A stretch of 64,000 nt of DNA, from contig OX337242.1 in assembly GCA_946965045.2 (NCBI GenBank), forward strand, positions 2,542,001 through 2,606,000, read 5' to 3'. The stretch comes from Epithemia pelagica. Its lineage: Eukaryota; Bacillariophyta; Bacillariophyceae; Surirellales; Surirellaceae. Shown here one piece after another: positions 42,757 to 54,564 of the stretch (position 1 is the first letter of the stretch; each line of letters starts with the position of its first letter). Position numbers and translations under genes: made by a program. The notes under the pieces are model-generated. The model searched no databases and was not told the DNA's origin. It saw nothing but the letters and a program-made list of their open reading frames with translations.

Positions 42757-43068
42757 TGTCTTTAAGAACGCAATACGAAGGAAAGCCTTCGACAGTCTCT
42801 TTTTAAGGGTGTGGCAAGCCAAAGCTACAGGGAGCCTGGATCATTGTCACCGTGAGAAATGCATGGTAGGCGTCGAACGTCGAACCACAAAACTAAAAGC
42901 GACTATAAAGCGTCTCAAGAGACACTGGATGGGGGACGATGACGAATGACGAATGACCCATCGCTAATCGCGACTGACTCAAGATCGTCCGACACACCCA
43001 AAAGGATTCAAAAACCGCGCTCACAATTTTCGGTGGTCTCTTTCCATATTGCGAGTCACTCTTGGACA

Positions 43069-45024
43069 ATGAAGTTGCAACTGTCGATCTGGGCCGAAAA
43101 CCTTCGGAAACGTGGGTTGCGTCAGCCAGATCCGTATGCAGTGGTCACATTAATGAGCAAAGAAGCGGGTGCCAAACCGGTTGCGCTGGGAAAGACGGAA
43201 ACGATTGCCAACACGGTGGACCCCGATTGGACCAAACTCTTTTGGATTGACAACTATCAGCTTGGCTCGGAATTGAATTTTGTGGTGAGCATTTACAATG
43301 GAGAGAACAACAAGGCCATGGGGTCGGCACTCTTTGAAGTGGGTCGTATTTTGGGTGCCAAGGGGTCCATTCTAGGCAAAGAGTTGAAGGACCAGGGAGG
43401 CATTGTGGTGGCCAGTTTGGAATCCGCACACGATTTTGGAAGTTTGCAATTTCAATTACAGGGATTGGATCTGATTCCGACACAGCGGATGCGTCAACCC
43501 GATCCTTTTTTTGAAGTGCAACGTCTGCGACATTCTGCCGTCAGTGGAGCGCGGTTGTGGGATACCATCTTTCGGTCTCCTCCCATTCAGGATACTGTGA
43601 ATCCAGTGTGGGGATCCTCGTTTCTGGAACTTTCGACCCTTTGTGGTGCACACCGAGACAAACCGTTTCGGTTGGTCGTATACGACCACAAAGAAAATGG
43701 AAACCATGTCATCATGGGAGCAACCCAGCTCAACCTGGATGCTTTGGTTCAGGCAGCGTCTGGTGGTCCAGAGGTGGACCGTGACAAGGCGCTACCACTC
43801 AAACAAAAGGGCCAAGATGCAGGATATATTGCGGTGCTTGTGGCTGACGTGACGGAACCAGAATCTCTTCCCCAACTGGATACGTCGCCAGAAGAGCCTC
43901 TGAAAGTCTACCAGAACGACCAAGAAGAGGAAATCGCTGTTGCGGCTCAAAGTGAAGAACTCACCTTGGAAGGCGACGACGACATCAATTTCATTGCTCC
44001 AACCTTTGCCAACTTTGTGAGTGGTGGGTGTGAACTGCATGCCATGGTGGCCATTGATGCCACTGCCAGCAATGGTGACCCACGTCAATCCACCTCCTTG
44101 CATCGCTTTGACAGTGACCACAATGACTACAAAAAGTCCCTGTCGAGCATTTGTCGACCCCTGTCCAACTTTGATTCCGACCAACGATATCCTGTCTATG
44201 GGTTTGGCGCCAAACGGGATGGACAGGTCAACCACTGCTTTTCCTTACACGACAAAGCCGGAGACAAACAAGACAAAGATTCATATGTTCATGGTGTCGA
44301 GGGGATATTGGAGGCCTATGACCAAGCCTTCAAGTCAGGTATTATAATGAGCTCCCCGCGAGACTTTTCGCAAGTCGTCCGACAATGCACCGCAGCGTCT
44401 TTGGACGAACTGGAGAATGGACACGCCTATTCCATTCTCGTGTTGCTGACCAATGGAGTTCCAGCCGACATGGCGCAAAACGTGTTGGCATTCCAAGAAG
44501 CGGATTCGGCGCCCTTGTCATGCGTGATTGTGGGCATTGGGGATGGTGACTTTGCAGGGATGCAGGAATTTATTGCAAAGGCTAACCAAGGACGAGACAA
44601 GGTGAGATTTGTGCACACATTGGATGCGGCTGTCCTATCGGCCGCCGCGTTGGATCACATTCCCGGACAACTGGAATACTATTTTAAGGAACGCAATATC
44701 TATCCTAATCCAGAAGCAGACGGCGCCGATGAGATTGTTGTGGAACCGTACAATGAGGTGACTGACATAGAAGTTCCAATCGAGATGAACCAGGCAGGTG
44801 ATCCCGTTGTAACGGAGCAGAACGGTACCACAACACCACCGGATGGGAAACCTTCCCAGAACCAGGGCGGACAAAACCCTGGAAAGCTGAACAATAGTGT
44901 CAATCAGATCATGACGGAGGGGCGCAAAATGATGAAAAAGCACAAGAGGCAAATCGGACGAATCCAAAGAAATATGAAGAGAGAGATCAAGAAGAAGTTT
45001 CCTCAAGCGAGGTTTCTATTATAG
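43069..45024 (+). CDS. Copine-like protein, two C2 domains plus vWA, 651 aa
   Basis: ATG 43069 (MKLQLSIWAENLRKRG) begins the first C2 domain; an in-frame ATG at 42946 would add 41 unstructured residues. C2A (~1-110, RQPDPYAVVTL, ANTVDPDWTKLF), C2B (~120-255, RQPDPFFEVQR, DTVNPVW, VVYDHKENGNHVIMG), then the copine vWA domain (~310-560: AMVAIDATASNG, YPVYGFGA, YSILVLLTNGVPAD, IVGIGDGDF). The tail is basic (MMKKHKRQIGRIQRNMKREIKKK), suited to membrane lipid contact. Copines bind membranes in a calcium-dependent way. The first metal position in vWA reads D-A-T-A-S, close to the usual DxTxS. Intact single exon. Confidence 0.85.
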   Translation: MKLQLSIWAENLRKRGLRQPDPYAVVTLMSKEAGAKPVALGKTETIANTVDPDWTKLFWIDNYQLGSELNFVVSIYNGENNKAMGSALFEVGRILGAKGSILGKELKDQGGIVVASLESAHDFGSLQFQLQGLDLIPTQRMRQPDPFFEVQRLRHSAVSGARLWDTIFRSPPIQDTVNPVWGSSFLELSTLCGAHRDKPFRLVVYDHKENGNHVIMGATQLNLDALVQAASGGPEVDRDKALPLKQKGQDAGYIAVLVADVTEPESLPQLDTSPEEPLKVYQNDQEEEIAVAAQSEELTLEGDDDINFIAPTFANFVSGGCELHAMVAIDATASNGDPRQSTSLHRFDSDHNDYKKSLSSICRPLSNFDSDQRYPVYGFGAKRDGQVNHCFSLHDKAGDKQDKDSYVHGVEGILEAYDQAFKSGIIMSSPRDFSQVVRQCTAASLDELENGHAYSILVLLTNGVPADMAQNVLAFQEADSAPLSCVIVGIGDGDFAGMQEFIAKANQGRDKVRFVHTLDAAVLSAAALDHIPGQLEYYFKERNIYPNPEADGADEIVVEPYNEVTDIEVPIEMNQAGDPVVTEQNGTTTPPDGKPSQNQGGQNPGKLNNSVNQIMTEGRKMMKKHKRQIGRIQRNMKREIKKKFPQARFLL

Positions 45025-45590
45025 TACGAGTAGCTACACCTGCATCCACCGCATGCTCCTAGCTCACTTTATATAAAAAATGACACTGTTTGTTCATCAC
45101 ATCATTCGTAAGCGATTCATACATGACACGAGATGTTTATTCCCGAATGGGAGGCGGGTATGTGCTTCCGAAGATTCGTGGGATGACGAAGATACTCGTC
45201 AAGGAAATGCGAACAGTCTCCACAATCCACAACACAATCAATCAGCGCGGCGGAGATGAATGAGAGAATGCGCGCCTTCGACAACAAGATTCTTCATTCC
45301 CATCGTCCGCCATACATAAAATTTCAAGATTTACAAATTCATATTCAGGTCGCCGCGGGCTGAGTTGTATTCTCTCTGTTCTCTTTCTCCCCCCCGGGTG
45401 CGACCAGGTGTCGATCTAATAGCAGCACGAATCGAGACATCACATTCAAACACTGCTAATGCCACTCCGAACGGACGCTAATGCGAATTTTTTGTTGGAT
45501 GCCGAGATGCTCCAAGACATCATTTGAGTGAGAGTCCACGTACCTAACAACAACGACGACGACAACAACAAAGGTAACTGCACTGTCGGT
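45025..45590. other. Intergenic, 570 bp
   Basis: No gene seen. Presumed terminator of the copine and promoter/leader of the ankyrin gene; includes a CAACAACGACGACGAC-type simple stretch just before the start codon. Confidence 0.4.
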
Positions 45591-47179
45591 ATGATCAGAT
45601 CTTTGCTGTCGCTTTTTCCGAGACAACCACCTCAAGAACAGCCAGAGCAGGCCGAATCGGCAAGTTCCCCTCCAAGTCCGGAGAGTAGCATGAACCAGAA
45701 GGAAGACGGGGAGGAGCAGTTTTGGGACGCTATTCCCGATGGTGCACTTCACATTGTCAAACACATTGCAGCCGTTCATTTACTCGAGAAGTTGATTGGA
45801 TCCAGACCCCCAGAAGAAGATGCTGTGGAAACAGAACCTACTTCCTTCCAAGATGTACCTTCGTCTACCTTGACGGGAACAGCGTCACGTGCCAAGTCAT
45901 CCGTGACGACGACGACAGAGGCAAGAGCAACAAACACCTCCACAAGTGGTGGAGCATGTCGATCCGCGAGTACCAAAGTTACCAAGAAACAAGGTGGTCG
46001 TAGCGCTTCTGCTTTGAGACGGCGTTCGGTCGATCTTGATGCCGTCTCTCAAGTTGTTCGTCAATGTCCGTCCATTTGTCAGGAAAGATTTTTGTTTGTC
46101 GGCAAGGATGGCAAGCATCGATACATTCATCCACTGTCCTTGATTTGTACACTCAAGCCTCCCGTGGAACTCGTTGGATCAATCTACGAGGCATACCCAC
46201 TGGCTGCATCAACTCCAGAACCATTCCGAGGATCGTTGCCATTGCACTATGCCGGTGCGTGACATGAGTGTTTTGTTTCTACATGCATATTCCGCGTACT
46301 CACTTGGTCTCCTGCATTCTTATTTTGACAGCTGCCTATGAAGCTCCATTACCTGTACTACAATTTCTAGTTTCCAAACATCCGGCCGCTTTACAAGCGC
46401 GCTTGACCGAGAATATATCTCCCCTGGATCTAGCTTGTTACCACTACACCAACGTATGTACGTCGACTCCCAATGTTGACTTGTTGTTGCGAGCCCACCC
46501 TGAAGCCGCTGGGGAATGCTGTACCGAACAAAATTGGTTTCCCTTGCATTCTGCCATTAGCAGTGGTGCTCCATTGAATTCTGTCATTCGCCCACTGGTC
46601 CACGCTTATCCTGAAGCACTCTCGGCGCTGGGAAAGGGCATTGTCAGTCCTCTCCATTTGGCAGCCAGACGCAAAAACTACTCCAAAGTCACTGAGTTTC
46701 TGGTGGCCAACTCTCCCGCGGAACTCTTAACGACGGAAGATCAAGTGGGTCATACACCCTTGACCTTGGCGGCCATGAATCAGAATGCACGTGTGATTTC
46801 CGCCTTACTGAATCGCATTCCGGCCATGGATCAGCAACGTGGACATCATGGATGGACCTTGTTGCATTTGGCAGCCGTACACAATGACAATGCCTCAACC
46901 AATGCCGTCACGTATTTGGCCAAACGATTTCCAGAACAACTGTTGGCCGCCACCCATTCCTACTTGTCGACGCCTCTCCACTTGGCTTGTCGAAAAGGCG
47001 CGCCTATGGACAATATCAAAACCTTGGCACGTCTGAATCGCAATGTCCTACAAATGACGGATGGGTTTGGGAAAACACCCTATGATTTGGCAATGAGACG
47101 AGCCCGAACCGACAAACAGTTCATGGAGGTTGCTCTCTTTCTTCGTGAATACGAAGCAAATCCTCTTGTTCAATTTTGA
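45591..47179 (+). CDS. Ankyrin-repeat protein, 503 aa, two exons
   Basis: Exons 45591-46254 and 46332-47179. The 77-bp intron (GTGCGT...ACAG) restores HYA-AAYEAPLPVLQFL in frame. The first ~150 residues are acidic then Ser/Thr-rich and disordered. From about residue 165 to 490 there are ankyrin-type units of the diatom 'YP.A' style: GSLPLHYAAAYEAPLPVLQFLVSKHP, SPLDLACYHY, FPLHSAISSG, SPLHLAARRKNYSKVTEFLV, TPLTLAAMN, TLLHLAAVHND, TPLHLACRKG, KTPYDLAM. A protein-interaction role is implied; the partner is unknown. Confidence 0.85.
46255..46331 (+). other. Intron of ankyrin-repeat gene
   Basis: 77 bp, GTGCGT donor and TTTTGACAG acceptor. Splicing keeps the ankyrin unit HYAAAYEAPLPVL intact. Confidence 0.85.
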
Positions 47180-47632
47180 CGAGACACCGAGGGGGATTGA
47201 AACTGGTTTTGGAACAGTTGGGGAATCTTTTCTGTATGATGTTTTGGGGGACGTGGGAAGAAAATACTCAGATTGTGTATAAACTAATGTATTTTCTTCT
47301 GCCGACATCAACGATTTAGTGCAGCAACCTCGAATTTAGGTCACCCAAAGCCATGAGCTTCCATTTTATATTCTGCTTCGCATTATTTGTGGTGCAAGTT
47401 CCCTGTCTGCTCCTAGCTAGAGATGACCGATTCTTTCTGTGAGGGATAGCTACGGTAGGAAAAGATAGAGGCGACTGATTTATCATAATGACCCGTCGCC
47501 TGTCACGTGACCACGACCAAGACGACTCAAGAACGAGAAGAACCCATCCCAAGGCGTTCGCGGTAGTATGGATACCGCCATGTTACGTATTGCATATTGA
47601 TCGTCCGACAACTCGACATCGTCAATACCAAG
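47180..47632. other. Intergenic, 450 bp
   Basis: No gene or repeat recognised. Confidence 0.4.
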
Positions 47633-48634
47633 ATGGCTTCCGAAGAAACAGCTCAACAAAGCAAACCTGACATGGAGCATGTCGTTAGCGTCATGAAGGT
47701 GCGACAGCAACAGCAGTTGGAACAGCCAGAAGCACCTGAAGCGGCCGTAGAAGAAATGGAACAACCAGAAGGTTCGGTGAAGCCGAAACGATACCTGCCG
47801 CCACAAGCCACCCCAAATATGAATGCCGAGAATGCACCAAGAAAAACTTCTTTATCTACAATTCGATGATGACTGTCTGGATGAACCATGGAAAACCCGA
47901 AAAAGTGGAGGCTCTTTTTCAAGAATGTAAAGAGGGATACGAAGCAGGGAATACTGCTTTGGAAATAAGACCTGAGCTCTATAGTACACGACTTCATGCG
48001 TGGGCCAAAGCTGGGCATCCCGAAGAGACTATTGGAGCCCTGAACGAGTGGATATCAGCTTGTGAAAACAAGGTGTACAATGAAATGCCTGAAACGAGAG
48101 AGTTCAATGCCGTTCTGAGAGCATGGAGTAATTCCGAGAAGCCTTCAAACGCAGCAAAGGAAGCAGAAGACGCATTGCGCCAAATGATGTAATTCGCAGC
48201 GTCAGGGACATTCCGTTGTTTCCCAAACGTTTTTATACAACTTTGTAATTTCTGCCTATGCCAAGTTGCGTTCGCGTAATGCTTGTGAGAAAGCGACGGA
48301 GTTGATGAATGAAATGAAGGATGTTGCCGAAGAGACTGGAGATCCGTTGCTCAATCCAAATCTCTTAACATACGTGAAAGTTATTATTTCTATCATCCGT
48401 GCCAAAAACGCCGAAGAAAGTGTACCAGAGGTTGTTAACCTTCTCAAAGAGCTTCAGAGGAAAGACGTATCGTTTTGGCGAAACAATGAAAAAGAGTTCG
48501 GACAGAGCCCGTATGACCCTATGCGACAATTGCGTAGGGAACTAAAGTCGAGTCCTCTCAAGGACAATGACTCGGTGTGGTTCGAGCTGAAGACCGTCGA
48601 ATCTCTACTAAAGAAAGACAATCACAGACGATAA
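47633..48634 (+). pseudogene. PPR-like gene remnant in three frames
   Basis: Piece 1 (47633-47869) starts MASEETAQQSKPD and is Gln/Glu/Pro-rich, not PPR-like. Piece 2 (about 47840-48190) is PPR-like: YNSMMTVWMNHGKPEKVEALFQE, YSTRLHAWAKAGHPEETIGAL, FNAVLRAWSNSEKPSNAAKEAE. Piece 3 (about 48187-48634) continues after a one-base shift (TFLYNFVISAYAKLRSRN, then NEMKDVAEE) and ends at TAA 48632-48634. The shift near 48187 and another near 47835 break the frame. No intron explains either. Possibly related to the PPR gene at 41077, from which it is separated by the copine and ankyrin genes. Confidence 0.55.
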
Positions 48635-49724
48635 GAGGGTCTTTGCCCAAAGGGTTGGTTTGCAGGAATAATCAGTGAATCTTACTCGTATGCTATACCA
48701 GCTCGCAGTTTGGATGATATTTTCGCTGCTATTTCATGTAAACTTCTCCTCTACACGTGGCGTTTTGAACATTCTGTTTGAAACTAGCGCCCAATCGATC
48801 CCGGAATGATAAATACGGCTAAGATAGGGACCATCCGTCGATTGCTTCCGGATACCATCCATTGATTGCTTTCGGATACCAAACCCTGTAACAAGTGAGA
48901 GTGAGAGTGTGTGCCGGCGCGGTGGGGAGTACCCTTGCTTGCGCATGATTTTTTCAAACTCCTTGGACTATATTAGGATTTATAGTCGATGAAGTATACA
49001 AATATGAAATGCAAGCCACCACTTCTTGATTCTCGACTCGACTGCGAGAAGTCGTAGAGGAGACGAAACACTTCTATGAGAATAAGGCATGCAATGAATA
49101 CCATGAAATAGACCCTCATGGGTTGACAGTTGTCGGAGAGTGATGGGATTCGTACTCAAACCACAATGGAGGGTTCGCCCTGTTCCTTGTTCGTCCTTTT
49201 TCTCGATATGCTCACCCGACAGGGGTGTATTCTACGTGTTATGGCCAATTTCTCTGGACTGCGGCGTCCGATAGCACTCTACCAACGGCAATCAAGTTTG
49301 TGCTCTCGCTGACAAACAGACCACAGATTCTTCCTGCGGTTCGAATCATTCAACTGTCGCGAAATCGTGGATGTTCACCAAGGACGGCTGGATTTTCAAT
49401 AGCATGGTACTTTTGAATCCCTCCACTGGAGACGGAAGTGTGACGTCAATTAGAGCGTTCATGAAATCGGTGTTGTTTTGTCTCTGATCGAGAGACCAAT
49501 TCAGAAAACTGGAAGACCAGTGTTGCCGACCGGCGACTTGAGTAGACCATGACCAAGCATGCCTTTCTCGCAAAACGGTGAGCGCGCTAGGAAATCATCC
49601 GCTTTCTCGCGTCAGCCTTGCCGTGGATTGGGCGCGAAACACAAAAGCGACCGCGAGCAGCACAAAAACATCCTCGCGATGACAAATGAAAGCGAGAATT
49701 GTATTGGTTCTCTCTCTACCAACA
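48635..49724. other. Intergenic, 1.1 kb
   Basis: No convincing gene. A short repeat 'GATTGCTTCCGGATACCATCC' / 'GATTGCTTTCGGATACC' occurs in tandem near 48840-48885. Promoter of the helicase gene should be at the right end. Confidence 0.4.
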
Positions 49725-52700
49725 ATGACTTCCAATTCACAGCAAGGAGAACGACGACAATCCACATCGTTCTTGGAATCGGCCTTGGAGCAGGCCGAAA
49801 CGCTTCGACAGGAGAAGCGACAGAAGCTGGATGCCTTGTGGGTGCAAAGCAATCAAATCAAGGAGCAAATCAAGACAATCGAACAGGAATTGGAACATTT
49901 GGATGATCACATTGATCAACTGGAAGGAGCCGTTCAATCGTCTTCGTCGTCTGCTTCCTCGTCGGCACATGTACATAGAGAAAACGGCGGTCAAGAGCAA
50001 GAACGAGATACTGATGCCGGAGACAACACCATTCAAATTTTGGAAGAAGACGAGGAAGCTCCAGAGAACGAGCCTGCAAGAATATCGCAAGGAGATTATT
50101 CCTACACCGCTGCACCTGCACCAAGTCCTAGAACATCTCAACCCTCTTCTACTCCTGTTAGTGATTCGTCGTGTCGCGATCGCATTTGGGAATTGTTGAA
50201 GGGTCCCTTTGGGTTGTCCGACTTTCGACCACATCAAGAATCCATTATACAATCCACCTTGCAAGGCCATAATGTCTTTTGTGTGATGCGGACCGGCGGT
50301 GGTAAATCGCTGACGTATCAATTGCCCGCATGGTATGAATATGTCGCATGCAATCAAAAGGTAACCTTGGTGGTTTCTCCCCTCGTCTCCCTCTTGATGG
50401 ATCAAGAAGTACAATTCAATCAAATTGTCGACAATGCCCAACAGCAAAGCAACAGTGACTCATTGCTTCCTCGTGCTGCCGCCGTTTGGTCCGGATTGAG
50501 CACGTCGCAACAAGCGGCCGTGTGGCGGCAAGTCCGTCAAGGCGACGTGGCCTTGTTGTTGGTGACACCGGAAAAGGTGCACAAATCGCAGCGCTTGCGT
50601 TCCGAATTGCAATTCTTGTATCAAGCCAATCGATTGGGACGCTTTGTCATTGATGAATGCCATTGTGCCTGTCAATGGGGCTGTGATTTTCGACCGTACG
50701 TATCAAACGACTGGGTGTCGTTGTTGTCGGGTGCAAGGGTCAATCCTGAGAGTGAATAGAGTATGCATTTGTGACTCATTCCGAACTGCATTCTTCCTTT
50801 TTGTGTGTATCGTGTGTTGGTATTTCTTTTGGATTGGCTCGACTCCCATGCTTTTCCCCACTATTCGATCATTTCTTGAACGAAATGGAACACACCGTGG
50901 CTTGTCTTGGCTACTTGGTATGGTATTCCACACATTGGACCCTCGACTTGGCATGGTAATCCACACATTCGACCCTCGAAATGCATGAATGGAACCATAC
51001 AAAATCTATTGAACCGAACTCATACCAATCATCAGTGACTATGCCAAATTGGGCATCTTGAAGCGACACTTTCCGACCGTCCCTGTCTTGGCGGTGACCG
51101 CCACAGCCTCGACGCGGGTGCGAGACGATGTGGCCAGTATTTTGGGCATGGATGGGAATTACCGCTTTTTCCGATCCACCGCACATCGACCCAATTTGCA
51201 GTATTCCATTCGTCCGAAACAGGCACTCACGAGTGGCAAGGCAACGGATGCGCAAGTGGTGCAGGAAATGGCTCATTGGATTTTGCAACATTATCCACCG
51301 CCACACTACAAGAACAAGGCACCGAAACCTGCCAACACCAACCAGAATTCAGACGACGAGGATTGGGGTTGTTCGGGTATTGTATATACGCTCAGTCGAA
51401 AGGATGCCGTGACGGTGGCTCGTGTCTTGAACGATGACTTTGGTATATCGGCCCGAGCCTATCACAGCGATGTGAGTGCGACACAGAAACAAACCATTCA
51501 GGCCGATTGGATGGCGAACCGAGTTCAAGTTGTGGTGGCCACCATTGCCTTTGGCATGGGTATAAACAAACCATCCGTCCGATTCGTCTTGCATCATTGC
51601 CTGTCCAAGACCCTAGAAGCATATTACCAAGAATCCGGCCGTGCCGGACGCGATGGACATCCCGCGCAATGCGTGCTCTTTTACAGTCCCAGCGTACGTT
51701 GTATCCATCTTGGGGGCATTCGAGTAAGACTTTTCGGTATGTGCTTTTCTGACAAGTTCTTTTCTCCTGTGGTTGTTCTTTGCTGATCACCTGAAATCGA
51801 ATCGAATATGACTCAGGATGTCATTCGCATGCGAACATTGGTTCATGAGACGCATCGCGGGGAAGAAAACTTGATTCCGATGATTCGATATGCCCAGGCA
51901 TCGGGAAACGACGCTGTGTGTAAAGCGATTTTGATGGATCATTTGGGAGAACCCAATGCGCTCAATCCGATGCAGGTACAGAAAGACAATGATGGACATA
52001 CAACCACCATTCGGGATGTGGGACGGCATGGACAAATTGCTGCGAGATTGGTCCAAGACGCCATGGAGGAGGGACGGGAGGTTACACTCGCCATGGTGGT
52101 GAAACAGTGGCGATCCAAAGATCGGGGCGACAAAGCAACCAGCAAATCGGCACTACCCCCACCTCCACCCTATGTCCTGGAATATCCTCCTGCCAAGGAT
52201 AATTTGACGGTTGATGAATGTGAACGCATCATCGTCTCTCTCTTATTAGAAAGGATCTTGTGTTTTCATATTCATTGGACGGCGTATTCGGCCGTTGCAT
52301 ACCTGCGAGTCACGTCGCCCTTGGGGCACCAATTTTGTGAAGCTTCGCAGTATCCCAAAATGATTGTTCGCTTTCCTCTTCCACAGGAACCCCTGGATAC
52401 AAACTCAACAACCACGTCAAAAAACAAGGCTAAGGGCCAAACCAAACGAGTCGCATCGAGTTCAAAGCAAGGAGAATGGCTGGAAGCAAAACCCAAGGCG
52501 GCATCACGAAAGCGCAAGTCTTCCAAAACTACCACAACTGTGTCCAAAAAGAAGGCGACCACGACGACAAAGGCCAAGCGTCAACGCAAATCATCCACCG
52601 ACAGTAAAAAGACTCCTCGTGCCACGAAAGCCCCCACAACCAAAACAAAGACTCGACCCAAAACTTCGGCTTCACGCGTCTCGACTGAAACGGAAGTCAT

Positions 52701-52878
52701 TGAGTTGTTTTCTGATGATGATGATGATCATCATGACAACATTGAGCCTCCCTCACAGTCAGGGACGAGGGGGAAGACGACCAAAACTACCAAGCAAATC
52801 CAGGAGTCCTTGTGGAACCTTCGAGATGAAGAAGACGAAAGTGACGAATATGAGTTCCAAGACGACGATGATGAATGA
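49725..52878 (+). CDS. RecQ family DNA helicase, three exons, 896 aa
   Basis: Exons 49725-50695, 51036-51693 and 51817-52878; introns of 340 bp (GTACGT...AG) and 123 bp (GTACGT...CAG). An ATG at 49686 would add 13 residues. A coiled coil (~15-70) is followed by an acidic disordered part, then the RecQ core: FGLSDFRPHQESIIQ, Walker A RTGGGKS, DECH box, VTATAS, SRKDAVTVARVL, and AFGMGINKPSVRFVLHH...YYQESGRAGRDG. A RQC-like winged-helix region follows. The zinc-binding Cys set normally next to it is largely missing. The tail is Lys-rich with 'VIELFSDDDDD' and an acidic end. ATP-dependent 3'-5' unwinding in recombination and replication repair is the family role; closest type is BLM/Sgs1-like by order. 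Confidence 0.85.
50696..51035 (+). other. Intron 1 of RecQ helicase gene, 340 bp
   Basis: GTACGTATC donor, CATCAG acceptor. It splits the helicase just after GCDFRP, and the next exon resumes with DYAKLGIL. It is much longer than the other introns here and contains a near-repeat (TTGGTATGGTATTCCACACA / TTGGCATGGTAATCCACACA, 50919-50970). Confidence 0.8.
51694..51816 (+). other. Intron 2 of RecQ helicase gene, 123 bp
   Basis: GTACGT donor and ACTCAG acceptor. Joins YSPS to DVIRMRTL in phase 0. Confidence 0.8.
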
Positions 52879-53646
52879 AATAGTATCGCGTTGAATCATG
52901 AGACATTCCGTCTGTGTTTCGGGGTGAAGAGACATGAAGATTTTCCTTTTCTCAAAAGACTATAAGAAGGAATCCATCAAAACAGCATGTCATTGTTTTG
53001 CTGTTCATCACCCAATCATGCTCGTGTGGAAATACCGGTCCACGTATCCACTGTTTGGCACGAAACCATACACTGCAAGGAGACGAAATGATGCATAGAA
53101 ACACGGATCCGAACCCCACAGCCTCAACAGTGCTTCTTTAGCACAAACGTCTTCGCTGCACGCTTCTCATCGATGTTCGAAGGCAAACAAGTGGTTGCGG
53201 GAAGTGTTTCTCGGACAATCTTGTCACAACAACCACCTTGACAATCTACTTGTTTCGTCTCAGCAAAAGTTGTTGCTTTCTGATGTTTTAGACTTGTCTC
53301 TCGGACCGGACACAGTCAGCACGAAGTTCTATGAGTGTACGGTACAGTAGTCGATGTGTATGACCCAAACGCGAATGGTTTGAGATTTTCTTGTGACGGG
53401 AGAAAGCACAATTATTTATTTCATCTTTCATCCCGAGCGACCAGTCGCACTACATCTGTCCGTTCTACCGTAGCAACTTGTAGGAGTAGGTAGTTTGTAT
53501 CGCTAGAGGCTCCTAGTCCTAGCTAGGAGTATGAGGCAAGACCGTCCAACAACTGCATTCATTACAAACAACACTCTAGATGAAAAGTCCACCGGACCGG
53601 CAACAAGCTCCAGTAAGACAAATCGACAAAAGACGCATCACTCCTC
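52879..53646. other. Intergenic, 770 bp
   Basis: Between convergent helicase and EF-hand genes. No gene or repeat recognised. Confidence 0.4.
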
Positions 53647-54564
53647 CTATTCCGGATGGGAGAGATCGAGCATCCACTGAACAGGACTTTGTGGTGTCGG
53701 TGAAGACGAGGAGGACAATCCACCGACAAAGAGAGCGGTTCCGACTCCAAACACGAGGATCAAGACAAAGGACGGATCGGCCTGCGCCGCAACGCCAGCC
53801 GACAAGGTTGTGCTGCTACCAAAGGCAGTTTCCCATTCGGCTCGTGTGTAGCATGCATCGACACCACTGGTATCCATAAGATGCTGCTTCAATTCGGAAC
53901 CGACAATCTCTTGGCCTCCATAAAATTGGTTCAAAAAGTCCACCACATTGGGAACCGACACACACGTTTCACCAGATGCGGTCGTGGTCGTGGTAGAAGT
54001 ACAGGCGACCACATCGTCAAACAAGAATTCTCCTGCTTCAGGCGGAAGCTGAATCATTTCCATTTCCTTGGCATTGATAATGCCATCTTGGTTGGTATCC
54101 ACAGTAGCAAGAGCCGTATCAATCAAAGTTTCAACATCCTCTTGAACACTTGCATCTTCTGTATCAACCAAACCAGACAACAACGAGAGGTACAGCGGAC
54201 GAAGAGTGTCGGTTGAGAAATCCGTGCGTTTCTCTATATGAGTGACAACATCTTGCAATTGCTGCGGAACAGGTGTCGATTCCGGAGTAGAGGCATTGTC
54301 GCCCGACATTTCGGATTCCTTGGCAGGAAGAAGGAGACATTGTCCCTCTGTTTCTTCTTGTGTCGTCGTCAAGGAACGTCGGGCAAGAAGACAAGGATTG
54401 ATAAAATGCCAATTCACGGGTGTACCCAACACCTTGCAGAGACCCTTAGCTAAGGATTCATTTCCACTCAAATCCAACAAGATGAATACGATATAAAGGA
54501 CAATTAAAAGGGGTGATTGTCTGACGGAATCAGCGGCAAGGGGGGTCAAGGACAGGACCAACAT
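53647..54564 (-). CDS. EF-hand membrane protein, paralog C, 305 aa
   Basis: ATG 54564 (MLVLSLTPLAADS). A hydrophobic segment (LLIVLYIVFILLDL, ~19-32) is followed by a linker, then the family domain: QDVVTHIEKRTDFSTDTLRP, LLSGLVDTE, the EF loop DTNQDGIINAKE, MIQLPPEAGEFLFDDVVAC, GETCVSVPNVVDFLNQFYGG, SGVDACYTRAEWETAF. A second hydrophobic segment (SFVLILVFGVGTALFVGGL) is near the end, followed by a Ser/Pro tail that paralogs A, B and D lack. Single exon. Confidence 0.75.
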   Translation of the reverse strand: MLVLSLTPLAADSVRQSPLLIVLYIVFILLDLSGNESLAKGLCKVLGTPVNWHFINPCLLARRSLTTTQEETEGQCLLLPAKESEMSGDNASTPESTPVPQQLQDVVTHIEKRTDFSTDTLRPLYLSLLSGLVDTEDASVQEDVETLIDTALATVDTNQDGIINAKEMEMIQLPPEAGEFLFDDVVACTSTTTTTASGETCVSVPNVVDFLNQFYGGQEIVGSELKQHLMDTSGVDACYTRAEWETAFGSSTTLSAGVAAQADPSFVLILVFGVGTALFVGGLSSSSSPTPQSPVQWMLDLSHPE

